This document shows, in pieces, positions 52,854 through 63,416 of a DNA stretch of 64,000 bases. The position numbers and the translations under genes were made by a program. The stretch lies in contig CM030832.1 in assembly GCA_018105865.1 (NCBI GenBank), forward strand, positions 16,209,519 to 16,273,518, given 5' to 3'. Positions within the stretch are counted from its first letter, which is position 1. Each line of letters starts with the position of its first letter. This DNA is from Metaphire vulgaris. Lineage: Eukaryota > Annelida > Clitellata > Crassiclitellata > Megascolecidae. Below the pieces are notes generated by a model. That model did no database searches, had not been told where the DNA came from, and saw only the letters and a program-made list of their open reading frames with translations.

Positions 52854-53029
52854 CAGTGGCGGCTCCACCGGGGGAGCCAGGGGGCCCGGGCCCCTATTGA
52901 GTGCCTGGCCCCCCAGTTGGGACCCTATACTTAGTGCTACATACATTAAACAACAAATGTTTGGCCCCCATGATTAGAAGTTGCCACCCCAACAGCCCCC
53001 TCACTTGCCAAATTCTAGAACCGCCACTG
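52854..53029. mobile_element. CAGTGGCG hAT MITE, reversed copy
   Basis: CAGTGGCGGCTCCACCGGGG to CTAGAACCGCCACTG. Matches 29669-29850 in reverse orientation. Confidence 0.75.
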
Positions 53030-53504
53030 CCCTCCCGTCGCTACACCCCTGGTTGCGGTTCATCCATGTGAGTGACAACACTGACCTTGATGCACTGGAC
53101 CAGCTAGCAAAAATTCGTCCTCATTGGTGCTGATTGAACGATTTGTGCATTCGGCGCAGTCAGAGGGAAGGCTCAGGGGGCCTGGCCCCTATTAGTATCG
53201 GGACCGGTATTGAGATTTTTCCAAAACCTGTGAGTGGGTGGAGATAGGGGTACTATTAGATCGAGAACAGCGCACCAGACAGCAGACTTTAATGCGTTTC
53301 CGGTGTCAACCATATATTTTTGCGTGTCGAAGTGCCCCCCTATTTTCGAATCCTGGTTACGCCACTGATGTGCAGAATTTGTCTGTCGAGCAAGACATTT
53401 CGATCGACGAATCAATGGTGCCCTATGATGGGCTGCACTCTTCCAAACAGATTTTTGACGATTAAGTAGTTTCCAATTGTTCAACAATATAGTAATAGTT
53501 CAGG

Positions 53505-53685
53505 TGCCATATACTGCATAGCGTCCTTTTTTAAGGACAAATTTTATTTGTCTAATATTTCACGTAATATTAATTTTTTTAAATTATAACTCTTGCATGT
53601 TGATATGACACTAAAAACACAACTTTACAGCAAATTTGAAAGAAATTTGAAAAGTCATGCGTTAATGGGTTAATATTTTATCCAT
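53505..53685. mobile_element. partial piggyBac-like palindromic MITE
   Basis: GCGTCCTTTTTTAAGGAC at 53522 and, at the right, GCGTTAATGGGTTAA, whose inverse TTAACCCATTAACGC matches the start of the MITE at 51393. The left end is incomplete. Confidence 0.55.
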
Positions 53686-53756
53686 TTTTCTCATTGCATC
53701 TTTCCCCATACTTTTGTTAGCTTTAATAATAATGTGATTTAAAGTGGTTTAGGAGC

Positions 53757-53945
53757 GGACATGGGTCAATTACATTTTAAGCAATTACAATTAAATTACA
53801 ATTATACGGATTTTTGTCAATTACAATTACAGCCAATTACATTGGGATCAATTACAATGACAATTACCGTACACACATGACAATTACAATTAGTTTTCAT
53901 TCCTCTTTCTGCTTCTTTTAATAAACTTCTTAAACGGTAATCTGC
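53757..53945. mobile_element. reversed partial copy of the TAATTG-type hAT
   Basis: GACATGGGTCAATTAC, the AATTACAATTACA array and the adjacent TTTTCATTCCTCTTTCTGC match the right side of 23838-24740 in reverse. It lacks the first CA of the terminus and the other end. Confidence 0.8.
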
Positions 53946-54135
53946 ACTACCACAACTGACATGACTATAGATTGAGTACCGGTACACTCTCTACTTGCTA
54001 ATATCCTCTAACTAGTTTTCAGTAATACACAATATATACTGTATGTATGCGTTCCTTGTAAAATCCTGACAAAACGCATGAAACAAAAATTAAGAGATGT
54101 CTAAGACTCTTAAGTATAGCAGTGGCGTATCTCTT

Positions 54136-54136
<1 letters not shown>

Positions 54137-54206
<70 letters not shown>
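54137..54206. repeat. (CT)n microsatellite
   Basis: Pure CT tract. It abuts the 3' end of the following minus-strand LINE and may have grown from its tail. Confidence 0.9.
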
Positions 54207-54208
<2 letters not shown>

Positions 54209-54762
54209 GTCTGTCATCTTTGACTGTGTCCAGTCGTTGATTCCGAAATGATTTCTTTCCACTTGTCTCTGTTACTCGCCAGTTCCTCCAGAGTCGTCCT
54301 ATTTCTTCCGGTTGTTTTCCCTTCCAGCTTGAGCCCCACTGTGTTGAGGTCTTTGCTTATGCAGTCCATCCATCTTGTTCTCTGTCGTCCTTGACTTCTT
54401 TTACCCTCCTGTTTATGATAGTATGCTATTTTTGGCAGTCTTTCGTTTTCCATTCACAATATATGTCCCAGCCATTCCATTCTTTTCCTTCTTACGATGT
54501 TACTGACGAAGGGTTGTTGCGTCCTGTCTCTGATTTCTTTGTTTGTTACATGCTCTTTATAGCCAATTCTCGTGATCCTTCTTAGCCATTTGTTTTCACA
54601 TGCGTCTATCTTTTTTTCCATGTTGCTGGTTAGATTCCACGTTTCTGCTCCATATGTAAGTACTTGAATGACACATGCGTTTAATATTCGCAATTTCAAT
54701 TTCATGTTTATATCATGTCTTTTGAACACCTTCTCCCTTAACCTGTTGAAGACATTTCCTGC
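54207..54762 (-). mobile_element. RTE-like LINE C-terminal region
   Basis: Minus frames 54729-54454 (MKLKLRILNACVIQVLTYGA, ETWNLTSNMEKKIDACENKW, LRRITRIGYKEHVTN) and 54453-54214 (GKRSQGRQRTRWMDCISKDL, ASNRDKWKEII) are the two parts of one C-terminus, broken by a shift near 54450. LTYGAETW and GRQ--RW-D are typical. The 5' side ends at a CAGTGGCGTAGC hAT-like terminus at 54763. Confidence 0.8.
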
Positions 54763-55079
54763 CAGTGGCGTAGCTATATTGGTGCAAACCGGTGCAATTG
54801 TTGCTTGTCAAGATTTTTGAAGGACAAGAAGTTGGGGGGAGTTGACGTGTTGTTACGTCATATTTGAGGGGGTCTGACTTTCTGTGACAGCGTGTGACGA
54901 AGAGATTCAAAAACTGCCAAAATTGCGTTATGTCATTTATGGATTTATGGATGGGTGAATTCTGGTTTTGGCGCCTACGTGGCTGCCTGCACGTGATTGT
55001 CCATGCAACGGTTTCGTCGTTCGTTTTCAGCATTTACCGACGTTCTGCGCTTGTATTTTGCACCAACCGCGAGGACTGC
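54763..55079. mobile_element. hAT-like terminus and reversed GGGCCGTCC MITE part
   Basis: CAGTGGCGTAGCTATATTGG begins at 54763, and GGTTGGTGCAAA-type text is found inverted near 55060, suggesting ends of one element. 54810-54945 is a reversed, diverged piece of the MITE at 23367-23796 (GTGACGAAGAG, CATTTATGGA). Confidence 0.45.
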
Positions 55080-55984
55080 ATTCCTCTCATTGGTTTTCCA
55101 TAGTGTCTCTTGCCGTCTTCTAATTTTCTTCATTGTTCTGGAATGTTAGTCGGTCGCTGCCACCATTGAGGAGTCCGCCAATATGGAGGCCATTAATGGC
55201 CGCCGCAAGAATTTCAACGTGACTACGTATGACTTTCGTTTCAGACCTCGTTGGGACCTCCGTCTTCGTCGGTTTTGCCGATTTCGACGACGAACTATTC
55301 TCTGACGGAAGACCACTTCTTTGGATTTCACCGCTGGATGTTACCGTGCGGAGAACTCCTACTACCAACCTGCAACCCATTAGCATCATCTTCCATTCCT
55401 TGTTGACCTGTCAATGTGGCTACAATTTTCTTGTGAAAGACCGCTTCTAAAGGACTCAACACCGGATTTCTACACGGCAGCGAGTTCTTTCCATCATCAT
55501 CCTATCGGATTTTTAACTTCGTCACCTTCGAACCTTCATTGACATGTCAGTTTTGTTAAAGCGCTTTTGATTTTGGTATTTAACTATGTTACAGCGCTAT
55601 TTAAATTGTCCTGGACACAAACATAAATATGGATGGCCCTATACCATCCTTAAGGTAATTTGAGAACTTGACTGCTGCAAAAACAGGTCAATGTCCTTTT
55701 TTCAAGTTTTATACTTGTTTTCTACAAGTTTTATGCTTTTATATCCCATGATATAAAAAACGCCCAGGACATGATATAAAAACGCTTAGGAGATTAGGGG
55801 TAGTCAAAAGTATCTTTTAATAGTGGCTTTGTGACTTAAAAATTATTTATAAGAATAATTAACATCGGATCATCATCATTGTATTCATCAGTATTTTATA
55901 TAAATTTTAAGTTATTTGTCATATAATTATGATTTATGTGTAAGGAGCTGCACATTGAAATTCAACCAGCTTTTTTTCATAAAG
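55080..55984. other. intron sequence before exon G
   Basis: Mixed composition up to about 55620, then AT-rich. Frames at 55120-55450 open on both strands show no family resemblance. Confidence 0.5.
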
Positions 55985-56140
55985 GTTTTATATTACCTGG
56001 AGTACTCCTGATTGCTACTGGAATAGTGGCATGCAATAAGCCTGCTGCAGTCACTCTGGTGACGATTGGTATTGGGCTCTCTGGCCTCTCCATGGCTGGA
56101 TGGGGCGTCAATCATTTGGATTTGGCTCCACCTTATGCAG
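55985..56140 (+). CDS. SLC17-like anion transporter, exon G (last visible)
   Basis: A 156-nt exon, phase 1 to 1, acceptor TTTTTCATAAAG, donor GTGACG. With the G from exon F it reads GFILPGVLLIATGIVACNKP, AAVTLVTIGIGLSGLSMAGW and GVNHLDLAPPYA, ending in the G of a Gly codon. These are helices 9 and 10; G-NHLD-AP-YAG is one of the best conserved SLC17 motifs. The next exon should begin GILMGI or similar, and I do not find it before the end of the window. Confidence 0.92.
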
Positions 56141-56890
56141 GTGACGTATCAATTTGACCAAATATATGCAATAGTAACAATATTTAGCACTTTGATCATT
56201 TTTATATTGATATGTAATATAATGTTTTGTTTCCTTTAATTTCATGTAATTTTTTTGATATTTGTGACATGGGTTTTAATCACATCAGCACTTCCATGAT
56301 ACAAATTATAATATAAAGATGAACACAGTACCAAAGTTAATAGAAGATTCAAGTAGCTTGTCTTGGAACATAATCAATGGCACTTGTCAGCTGAGAAGGA
56401 ATTCTGATTATTAACTCCATCTTATAGGAATTTGGGCTTAAATGTCTAGTTTCCAGAATTTGTAATACTGTATGACATTGCATAGAACTCACAAAAGCAT
56501 AAGCATGTTACCTAGGATTAATAAATGATCTCAGATTACAATTTGTGTTTACCAACTGACACATTGTAATGAGGTCACAGGTCATATCAAGCATCTAGCC
56601 CATGGGTGGGCAAAGTCCTATGCATTGTCACTATTATGCACTGTCTTATACACTGTCACTATTATACACTGTATAAGTGTATATATAGTTTTTCAAAGTC
56701 TGTGTTTGTTTGTTTGGCTTTAACCATGTTCTCATTAAATGACATATTGCTATAGGAAGCATCAATTTCATGATGGGTGGAGCTTACGGATCATCACTAT
56801 CATCACCATCAGCAGCAGCACAATGTCATTTTAATTAATGTTTCACTGAACATTGCTCTGTATATCTTATAACTGCTTATAGGCCTATAA
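56141..56890 (+). other. intron sequence after exon G
   Basis: AT-rich, with ATTATACACTGT repeats near 56630-56680. No continuation exon seen. Confidence 0.6.
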
Positions 56891-56899
56891 CGTTGTAAT

Positions 56900-56902
<3 letters not shown>

Positions 56903-56962
<60 letters not shown>
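56903..56962. repeat. (TA)n microsatellite
   Basis: Pure TA tract, followed by a C/T-rich stretch to 57130. Confidence 0.9.
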
Positions 56963-56964
<2 letters not shown>

Positions 56965-57129
56965 CATCATATTTTCAAATCCCTCCCTCTCTGTCCATTT
57001 CATTGTCCTTCCCCTCTTCTACCCTCTATCTCCCACTCCTTCCTCTCTCTTTTCCGTACCCCTCACCGCTCACTCATCTATCTTTTTACCCACAACCTTC
57101 CCCATTCCCTTCCCCTCCCCAACTACGCC

Positions 57130-57182
57130 ACACAAACCTATCCTTATTCTCGCACAGTCATTGGCACTAGTTGTTTCTCAGT

Positions 57183-57183
<1 letters not shown>
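57130..57183 (+). mobile_element. short L2-like fragment
   Basis: YSRTVIGTSCFSV in frame, the same block as the L2-like LINE at 49099-49563. It ends at the (TAG)n tract. Confidence 0.6.
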
Positions 57184-57252
<69 letters not shown>

Positions 57253-58105
57253 ACTTCTTTAGCGCCATTGTAGTAGTACATCTGCACCAGTCGATGGTCG
57301 CTTCAGTGAATAATCGTAGGCGTGAATCATTGTCCGTGGTGAATCGAGGTTGTAATCCAAAGGTCAGTCCGTACTTCCAGATTCCAGGTTAAGGCGGATA
57401 TGCAGTCAGGAATAGATGTGTTTTAAGTCTAGACCTGAAGGTAGTAAGACAATCAGTTTGGCGGACCTGTACCGGCAGAGAATTCCAAAGTCTGGGTCCG
57501 GTAACAGAAAAAGCACGTTTTCCAGTAGTAGTCCTGCTATAGGGTATGTAAAGAGTAGTAGCATCAGATGACCTCGTTGAGTGCTGGTTGTCTTGAGCAG
57601 TCAGTAACGATCGGAGATACATTGGCTGATTTGTGTGGAGCGTCTTATGCACAATGAGACTTATCTTGAATTAAATTCTTTGTTTGACAGGTAGCCAATG
57701 AAGTGATTTTAGGATCGGTGTGATGTGCTCATATTTGGCAGTTCCAGTGATAGCCCTGGCTAATGAATTTTGAATCCTTTGCAGGCGGTTTAAGTCAGAT
57801 TTTGAAATACCAGTATAAAGTGAATTGCAATAGTCGAGACGACTCGATACCAAAGCGTTGGCTAGAGGAATAAGTGCAGAGGAAGAGATGAGGTGTCTAA
57901 TCCTCCTTACATCTCGTATGTTATAGTGAGCAGAATGGCAGACGAAGGCAATGTGTTCTGAGAATGAGAGGTGATTATCAAAAATAACTCCAAGATTTCG
58001 AGCAGACTGAGAGGGATGAATCAGTGAAGTGCCAAAGGAAAGACATGTTGATGACAAGTCAATCTTCTTAAGCTGAGGTGGTGTTCCTACCACATACGGG
58101 GACAA
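57184..58105 (-). mobile_element. L2-like LINE 3' region with (CTA)n tail
   Basis: Minus frames 58105-57671 (SARNLGVIFDNHLSFSEHIA, SSRLDYCNSLYTGISKSDLN, KYEHITPILKSLHWLPVKQR) and 57652-57389 (PYSRTTTGKRAFSVTGPRLW, NSLPVQVRQTDCLTTF, KTHLF) give a nearly intact C-terminus, with one shift near 57665. The tail on the + strand is the TAG tract at 57184-57252. Confidence 0.85.
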
Positions 58106-58154
58106 AGGTGCTTAATAAGCTGCTTTTATCTGTGGCTCAAAGCAACTTTTAAGA

Positions 58155-59265
58155 ACCTTATGTCCACATTTGAGGACATAATGGCAAATACATCTGGCGC
58201 TCTATTTTAAATTTATATCTATGGTATCGGGTTTAACTAAACATTGCGGAGTTCGGTGTGGAGAATTTACATGGCAAGAGAAAAGGTATAACTATTTGCT
58301 TCTTTATCTTTTAAATACTTTAATTTTGGAAGCGAATTTTAGCGTAGTGTTTATTGTTGCATCGTAAACGCCGCAGAATTAATAAATTTAAAATATTTTA
58401 GATTGCCTATGAAGCTATGTTTGACGCGTCCTCAGATGTGGACACCGGGGCTTAGACTATTAAAGGTCCACAATAGTGGACAAGGGGCTTAGTGAAGAGA
58501 ATGTTTCAATTCTTTACGTAAAATTAATAAGAAAGGCTTGTTAGGCTCTTTATTTCATGCGTATTGTTTAATTATAAGCATGTCAGTAAAATATTGCAAA
58601 TATGTTAATATTTAATATTAATTAATTTAATATTCTGATATTTATAAAACGTTGTTGCTGTCGAAGGAATTACACCAGCTGTCCAGTTCTGTTTTTGGCA
58701 TTGGTTCAGGTTCGGAGATGGTGCAAGAAGGAAAAACGTATGTAATGAGTTGTCTAAATGTAATGAGTTGTCCAAAATTGTCCAAATGTCATATCCCAAT
58801 ACAATGGCAACATGGGAGGCGTCGACCTCAATGACCGCATGATTAGTTACTATCGAATGAAGGTGCGTACAAGAAAATGGACTGTTAGAACTATAATGCA
58901 TTTCTTTGACCTTGTTGTAGCAAATTCTTGGCTTCAATATCAGAAAGAATCTAAACAGGCTGGTATTCAGGCCAAAGAAATCATGGATTATCTTGATTTT
59001 TGTTTGGATGTGGCAGAGGCCTGGGTTGCAGCTGAAGCTACAACTGCAGAAAGCTCCAGTGACGAAAGCGACGATGAAGGAATGCAGTCAACCAAATGAA
59101 GGAAGATTGTTCCAGTTCCATCATCACACCATGGAACAAAAGAATGGATCCCGATGCAGAATGGAGGGGTGTAGTGGGAAGTCGAGGGTTAAATGCTCAT
59201 CATGCAACATTTACCTCTGTCTGACTGCTGACAGGAACTGCTACACAAAACAGAACTATAAAGAA
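58155..59265 (+). pseudogene. piggyBac element with transposase C-terminal part
   Basis: At the left end are inverted GTCCACATTTGAGGACA words; a GTCCACAAATGTGGACA pair lies at 59690-59745, so the element may span 58155-59750. From 58810 the frame reads MGGVDLNDRMISYYRMKVRT, RKWTVRTIMHFFDLVVANSW and LQYQKESKQAGIQAKEIMDY. MGGVDLxDxxxxYY contains the last catalytic Asp region of piggyBac transposases. In a shifted frame from about 59100 comes GSRCRMEGCSGKSRVKCSSC and NIYLCLTADRNC, the C-terminal cysteine-rich zinc domain. The N-terminal two thirds are deleted. Confidence 0.82.
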
Positions 59266-59595
59266 AGAACTGCATCGTGTCTCCGATCTCGATGGTCGAC
59301 TACGTCTGAGATCCGGCCACCACTGCAGCGCTACTCGCCCGCGAAATGCGTCTTTCCACCGTGGGTGATCGCGCTTTTCCCGTGGAACAGCACGGGTCTG
59401 GAATGGTCTACCACTGGCCATTCAACTCTCACCATCACATCACTAAATACGTTTAAGAAGCACTCAAAGACCTGGCTATTTCGAACTAGTTATGATTTTG
59501 TTTTGACACTGTAATGTGTTCACGTTGTCCTTCCGGATTAGTTACAACAATAATTTTAATTTAATAATAATTAATAATAATAATAATATACACTT
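59266..59595 (+). mobile_element. L2-like LINE 3' end nested in piggyBac element
   Basis: Frames give TARVWNGLPLAIQLS-type and RLRSTQRPGYFEL-type text, then an AATAATAATAAT tail near 59560-59590. It lies between the transposase end and the right piggyBac end. Confidence 0.6.
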
Positions 59596-59689
59596 TTTCA
59601 CACTAAATGTTTCACTCATTTTTAATGGCTATGTTGATACTACTGTTTATTAAAGACATTTAGCATGATAATACAAACTCAGTTAATTG

Positions 59690-59750
59690 TCCACATATGT
59701 GGACAATTATTGCTTGGACACCAGTGTCCACAAATGTGGACATCAAATTA
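59690..59750. repeat. piggyBac right-end repeats
   Basis: GTCCACATATGTGGAC and GTCCACAAATGTGGACATC palindromes match the left end at 58160. No clear TTAA. Confidence 0.5.
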
Positions 59751-60660
59751 CTCGATTTTCAAAATTAGTATGCATAATTTGCCAATACATGTTGTACAAA
59801 GGCTCTATGACTGTCCTGGTTTCAATAAAATTGCTTAAAATTTATGATTGAACAACCGTTGGGTCTGAGGAGGCTATAGCTATTTCAAGAAAGATTAAGC
59901 GCATAAGAATAAGCAGCTACAACTGTGCTACTTTCCAAAGCGCTATATAAATTGACAAGATTTTACTTACTTAAAACTAGTGTCCATACAAACCAAGCAA
60001 TTTGTGCTTGTGACAAAGAAAAAGTTATAATTAATTCTCATTTTGTCAGTTAATTACTATACTTAATAAAAACACCGAAATTGATGATTTGTTGAGGAAA
60101 ACTCGTTTAGATGAAAAGCACATTTTCTGGATTTTCTGGATTTTCTTCGTTTTGTGCTTACATCACACTCTCAATTTAGATTCCAACAGTAGTCTGCCAT
60201 CATACTGACATTCCAGTATCCCTGAAATTTATGCTCCATGTTCTTGATATCCTGGTGCAGAGGTTCCCAAACTACGACCCGTGGACCACTTGTGACTCTT
60301 TGGCTGTCATAAAGTGGCCCCAACAAGGATAGTGGAGAGAAACACGATAAATTTGCAGGCATTGTTTCTCAAAGCCAGCACTATGTGTGGACCTTTTAAC
60401 CCTGTTTAATGGAACCCTACTTCAAAATCTACCACATCTATCTGGGTTTTAGATCACAATTACACAAAATCACAAAGTGGCTCTTTTCAGAGTCATTAAC
60501 TGATTTCAAAGAAAAAACCAGATCTGATATCGAGGACTAGTGATGTCAGGAATTTAACCCCTTTTAAAATCCTAGCGAAGTGAATACGCCACCTTACTAA
60601 TTTTAGGAATTCCTTCTATTTCCCTCTAAAATATGACATTTTTCTGTCTGCTATGGAAAA
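59751..60660. other. AT-rich stretch with a hAT-type terminus
   Basis: CAGAGGTTCCCAAACTACG at 60261 resembles a hAT end, without partner. Nothing else recognised. Confidence 0.5.
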
Positions 60661-60907
60661 TGGCAAAATACCGGTAACTGCACTTATCTACTAAATTTAC
60701 TCGCGGCTTTTGATACAATATATCATGAAGTCCTTCTCCATAGACTTGAAAACTGGTTTGGTATATTGGGTACTGCTTTGGATTGGTTAAAATCATACCT
60801 TCAACATCGCTCTCATACTGCCCACTGTAATGGTGTTCAGTAAAACTTAATGGAGATATTTTGGTGTTTCCCAGGGATCTGTTCTGGGCCCCATTCTTTT
60901 CATACTA

Positions 60908-61155
60908 CAGGGTGTCTCAGTAAAAACCAACAGAAAAACTACGATTTCTTAAAAATTCCTAAATATATTTCTATCAAATTTGCAACACGTGTACGGCACA
61001 GATTTCTCCACCTTTCTTTATATTTTCATCTCAATTGCATGTATTTTGGCCATATTGTGAGATATTGAAGTCAAACTTCGATTTTTACTACTCAGCCACA
61101 GCTTGAAAGGTTTAAATATCTAACTTCGCATAAATTTGGTTTCATGTCAATGTTG

Positions 61156-61200
<45 letters not shown>

Positions 61201-61514
61201 AAGTTTAAATCGAACACAAATTTTTTAAAAAATTCACAGTTCGACAAAACAGGAAAAGTTCGATTTAAACTTTCAAAATGAGTAAAATATCAAATGAACA
61301 TAATATGCAAATCCAGACATTGCGGGAGCTTGGCTTTGGATTCCGAACAATTGTTACAAAATATCCTGAAAAGGGATGGAACCTTTATTCGGCGAAAATG
61401 ATTTGCAAAGTGTGTCAATTAGCGTGGATCCGCAACCAATCGAAAACTTTTCTTGTTATGTCGAATTCTGTGAATCTAAAAACACTTTTACAAATTTGCG
61501 TTCGATTTAAACTT

Positions 61515-61565
<51 letters not shown>

Positions 61566-61806
61566 CAACATTGACATGAAACCAAATTTATGTGAAGCTA
61601 GATATTTAGGCCTGTCATGCTGTGACTGAGTAGTAAAAATCGAAGTTTGACTTTGATATCTCACAATTTGGCCATCTTACATGCAAATGAGATGAAAATA
61701 ATCAGAAAAGTGGGAAAATATGTGTGGCAATTTTGATAGAAATATATTTATGAATTTTTAAGAAATCATAGTTTTTGTGCTGGGATTTTTTTTCTGAGAC
61801 ACCCTG
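60908..61806. mobile_element. mariner-like element with ~300-bp TIRs
   Basis: CAGGGTGTCTCAGTAAAAAC at the left and the inverse TGAGACACCCTG at the right, with TA at 60906-60907 and 61807-61808. The two arms are inverted copies for about 300 bp and include (TAG)n at 61148-61200 against (CTA)n at 61516-61563. The unique centre of about 310 bp holds the transposase N-terminus. Confidence 0.88.
61278..61574 (+). pseudogene. mariner transposase N-terminal fragment
   Basis: The frame reads MSKISNEHNMQIQTLRELGF, GFRTIVTKYPEKGWNLYSAK and MICKVCQ. The LGFGFRTIV-KYPEKGW-L block is the helix-turn-helix region of a Tc1/mariner transposase group found in invertebrates. It then departs from homology and runs into the right arm, ending in Tyr codons from the (CTA)n tract. 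The catalytic domain is absent. Confidence 0.75.
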
Positions 61807-62276
61807 TATATGAAACCCTGTATATGAAATGCCACTTAGATCACTTCTCTCTCATTTCTCTACTGATTATCATTTTTATGCTGATGATACACAGTTATTC
61901 ATTGCCTTTGATGACAACTTCAGTGTCACATGAAAATTTATCTGTCTGTCTGCATGGAGTTCAGTCTTTGATGTTCAATAAAAAGCTTTCATTAAATCCA
62001 TCAAAAACTGAGTTTTTATTTCTTGGAGCACCATATGATCTTAGTAAATATGAAGACACAATTTCAGTTAAATTTGACAGCATTTCAGTCACTCCAAGTC
62101 AGTCTGTCTGCAGCCTAGCTGTAATAATTGATAAAAACATGTCACTCAATGATCATGTAAATAAGGTATGCAAAGCCGCAGTAAGTCAGAGACATTTGAC
62201 GAAATTCGTGATCTTGTTCCCAAGTCTGCCCTAATTCCTCTTGCCAATGGTATTGTTACCAGCAGACTTGATTGTT

Positions 62277-62283
62277 CATCATT

Positions 62284-62314
<31 letters not shown>

Positions 62315-63416
62315 GAAGCGCGTGGCCAGGGGGCCTTTGCGTCACCCCTTGACCATGACCCCGCCGGTTGGCACGTCTCCAGAGAGTTGATGGAATCTTG
62401 CTGGTCTGGGTACGGATGTGGTCGATCCATCTTTTCCTGGGACGACCAGGACAGCGCTTCCACGATCGGTCAGGTGGACTACCGATGGATAGGCCGACGT
62501 GGCAGTGGAGGGTTTGATGAACAGGAACTGTCTCTCCAAGGTGGGCTGCATGTCCGAAAATGGCAAGGCGGCGCCTACTTATCAGCGATGGTAATCTAGT
62601 CCACGAGGGTATCTCTGCATTGGTAATGAAGTCATACCAGCGTACTCCAAGGATCTGGTGCTGGCACCTCATATGGAAGGCTTCCAACTTCCTTAGTTCC
62701 GAGGCGAGTAAGGTCCAGGTCTCGGCCGCGTAAAGTAGGACAGACAAAACAAGTGTCTGGTACACATGGAGCTTGATGGCCAGAGAGAGACGTCTGTCCT
62801 GCCAGATATTATGCAGGGAAAACATGGCTGTAGAGGCTAGGGTGATACATCTGGCCAGATCTTGATGACAGTGTCCATTGGAGGACTGCACGCTACCAAA
62901 GTATGAAACTGTCTACTGACTCAACACACTCCCCATCAACCACGGTTGAGGGGGGCTGTGATCCACATCCTAAGTTCTGTAGCTTGGTTTTAGTCCAGGA
63001 ATCCTTCATACCAAGTGGAGCAGAAGCATGGCTGAAACTAGAGAGGCATTCAGAGGCATTGGTAGCAGAAGGTAGAAACAGAGTTGTATCGTCTGCGTAG
63101 ACCAGGTCTGTGAAGCGGTGTGGCCCGACGCTAATGCCATGGTTCACAGACATGTGATCTAAGATCCAGGCAGTGGCAATGCAGAAGAGGACTGGTGTGA
63201 GTATACAGCCCTGTCTCACACCTGATGTAGTTGAGAATCGAGCAGAGAGATTTTGACTGACCCGGATGCTAGCTCCCGTATTCTGGTGTAAATCTTCTAT
63301 CAGACAAAGCAAAATATCTGGAATTCTTTAGCGCGCAATGCTTTCCGTAAGGCAGTCCGATTCAGATGCAGCCTTAATGTCCAGTTAGACCACATTCAGA
63401 GGGCGGTCGAACTCCC
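62277..63416 (-). mobile_element. RTE-like LINE 3' half, TSD GATTGTT
   Basis: Flanked by GATTGTT at 62270-62276 and 63417-63423. The tail is a (TGA)n run (ATCATC on the + strand). 5'-truncated inside the RT domain. Confidence 0.88.
62300..63312 (-). pseudogene. RTE-like LINE reverse transcriptase C-terminal half
   Basis: Minus frame 63312-62893 gives MLCLIEDLHQNTGASIRVSQ, TTSGVRQGCILTPVLFCIAT, LVYADDTTLFLPSATNASEC (intact YADD) and LGCGSQPPSTVVDGECVESV. Frame 62891-62256 continues HQDLARCITLASTAMFSLHN, LAIKLHVYQTLVLSVLLYAA, ETWTLLASELRKLEAFHMRC and GRPRKRWIDHIRTQ. A small shift at about 62893 and none within either half suggests a fairly young copy. A different subfamily from 31408. Confidence 0.85.

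Larger units (their letters stand above)
52445..53052. mobile_element. CAGTGGCGTAGC-type hAT element with nested copy
   Basis: Ends CAGTGGCGTAGCGAGGG and, inverted, CAGGGGTGTAGCGACGGG. Inside are a GC-rich GGGTGGGTGGTCGGGCGGGC minisatellite (52615-52775) and a CAGTGGCGGCTCC element (52854-53029). No TSD found for the outer element. Confidence 0.6.
52340..53465 (+). pseudogene. piggyBac transposase fragments, interrupted
   Basis: Three short pieces in the right order read like a piggyBac DDE region. FLRHHTVAEVASMLEVDDLQ (about 52377-52440) may belong. RFIHVSDNTDLDALDQLAKI followed by RPHW (53058-53130) clearly does. QNLSVEQDISIDESMVPYDG followed by LHSSKQIF (53373-53455) contains the catalytic Asp of IDESM. 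CAGTGGCG-type hAT sequences separate them (52445-53052, and one ending CGCCACTG near 53368). The first piece is uncertain. Confidence 0.65.

Noticed and set aside
52344..52946. 200-residue minus-strand Pro/Arg-rich ORF
   Set aside because: Spans a GC-rich minisatellite and a hAT MITE; no homology.
55120..55450. Overlapping ORFs on both strands near 55.2 kb
   Set aside because: No recognisable motif, no splice or start context, and in the intron before exon G.
57171..57392. Poly-Val ORF
   Set aside because: Translation of the (TAG)n tail of an L2-like LINE.
62146..62599. Plus-strand Ser-rich ORF and minus-strand Asp-rich ORF
   Set aside because: Shadows of the RTE-like LINE and its (TGA)n tail.
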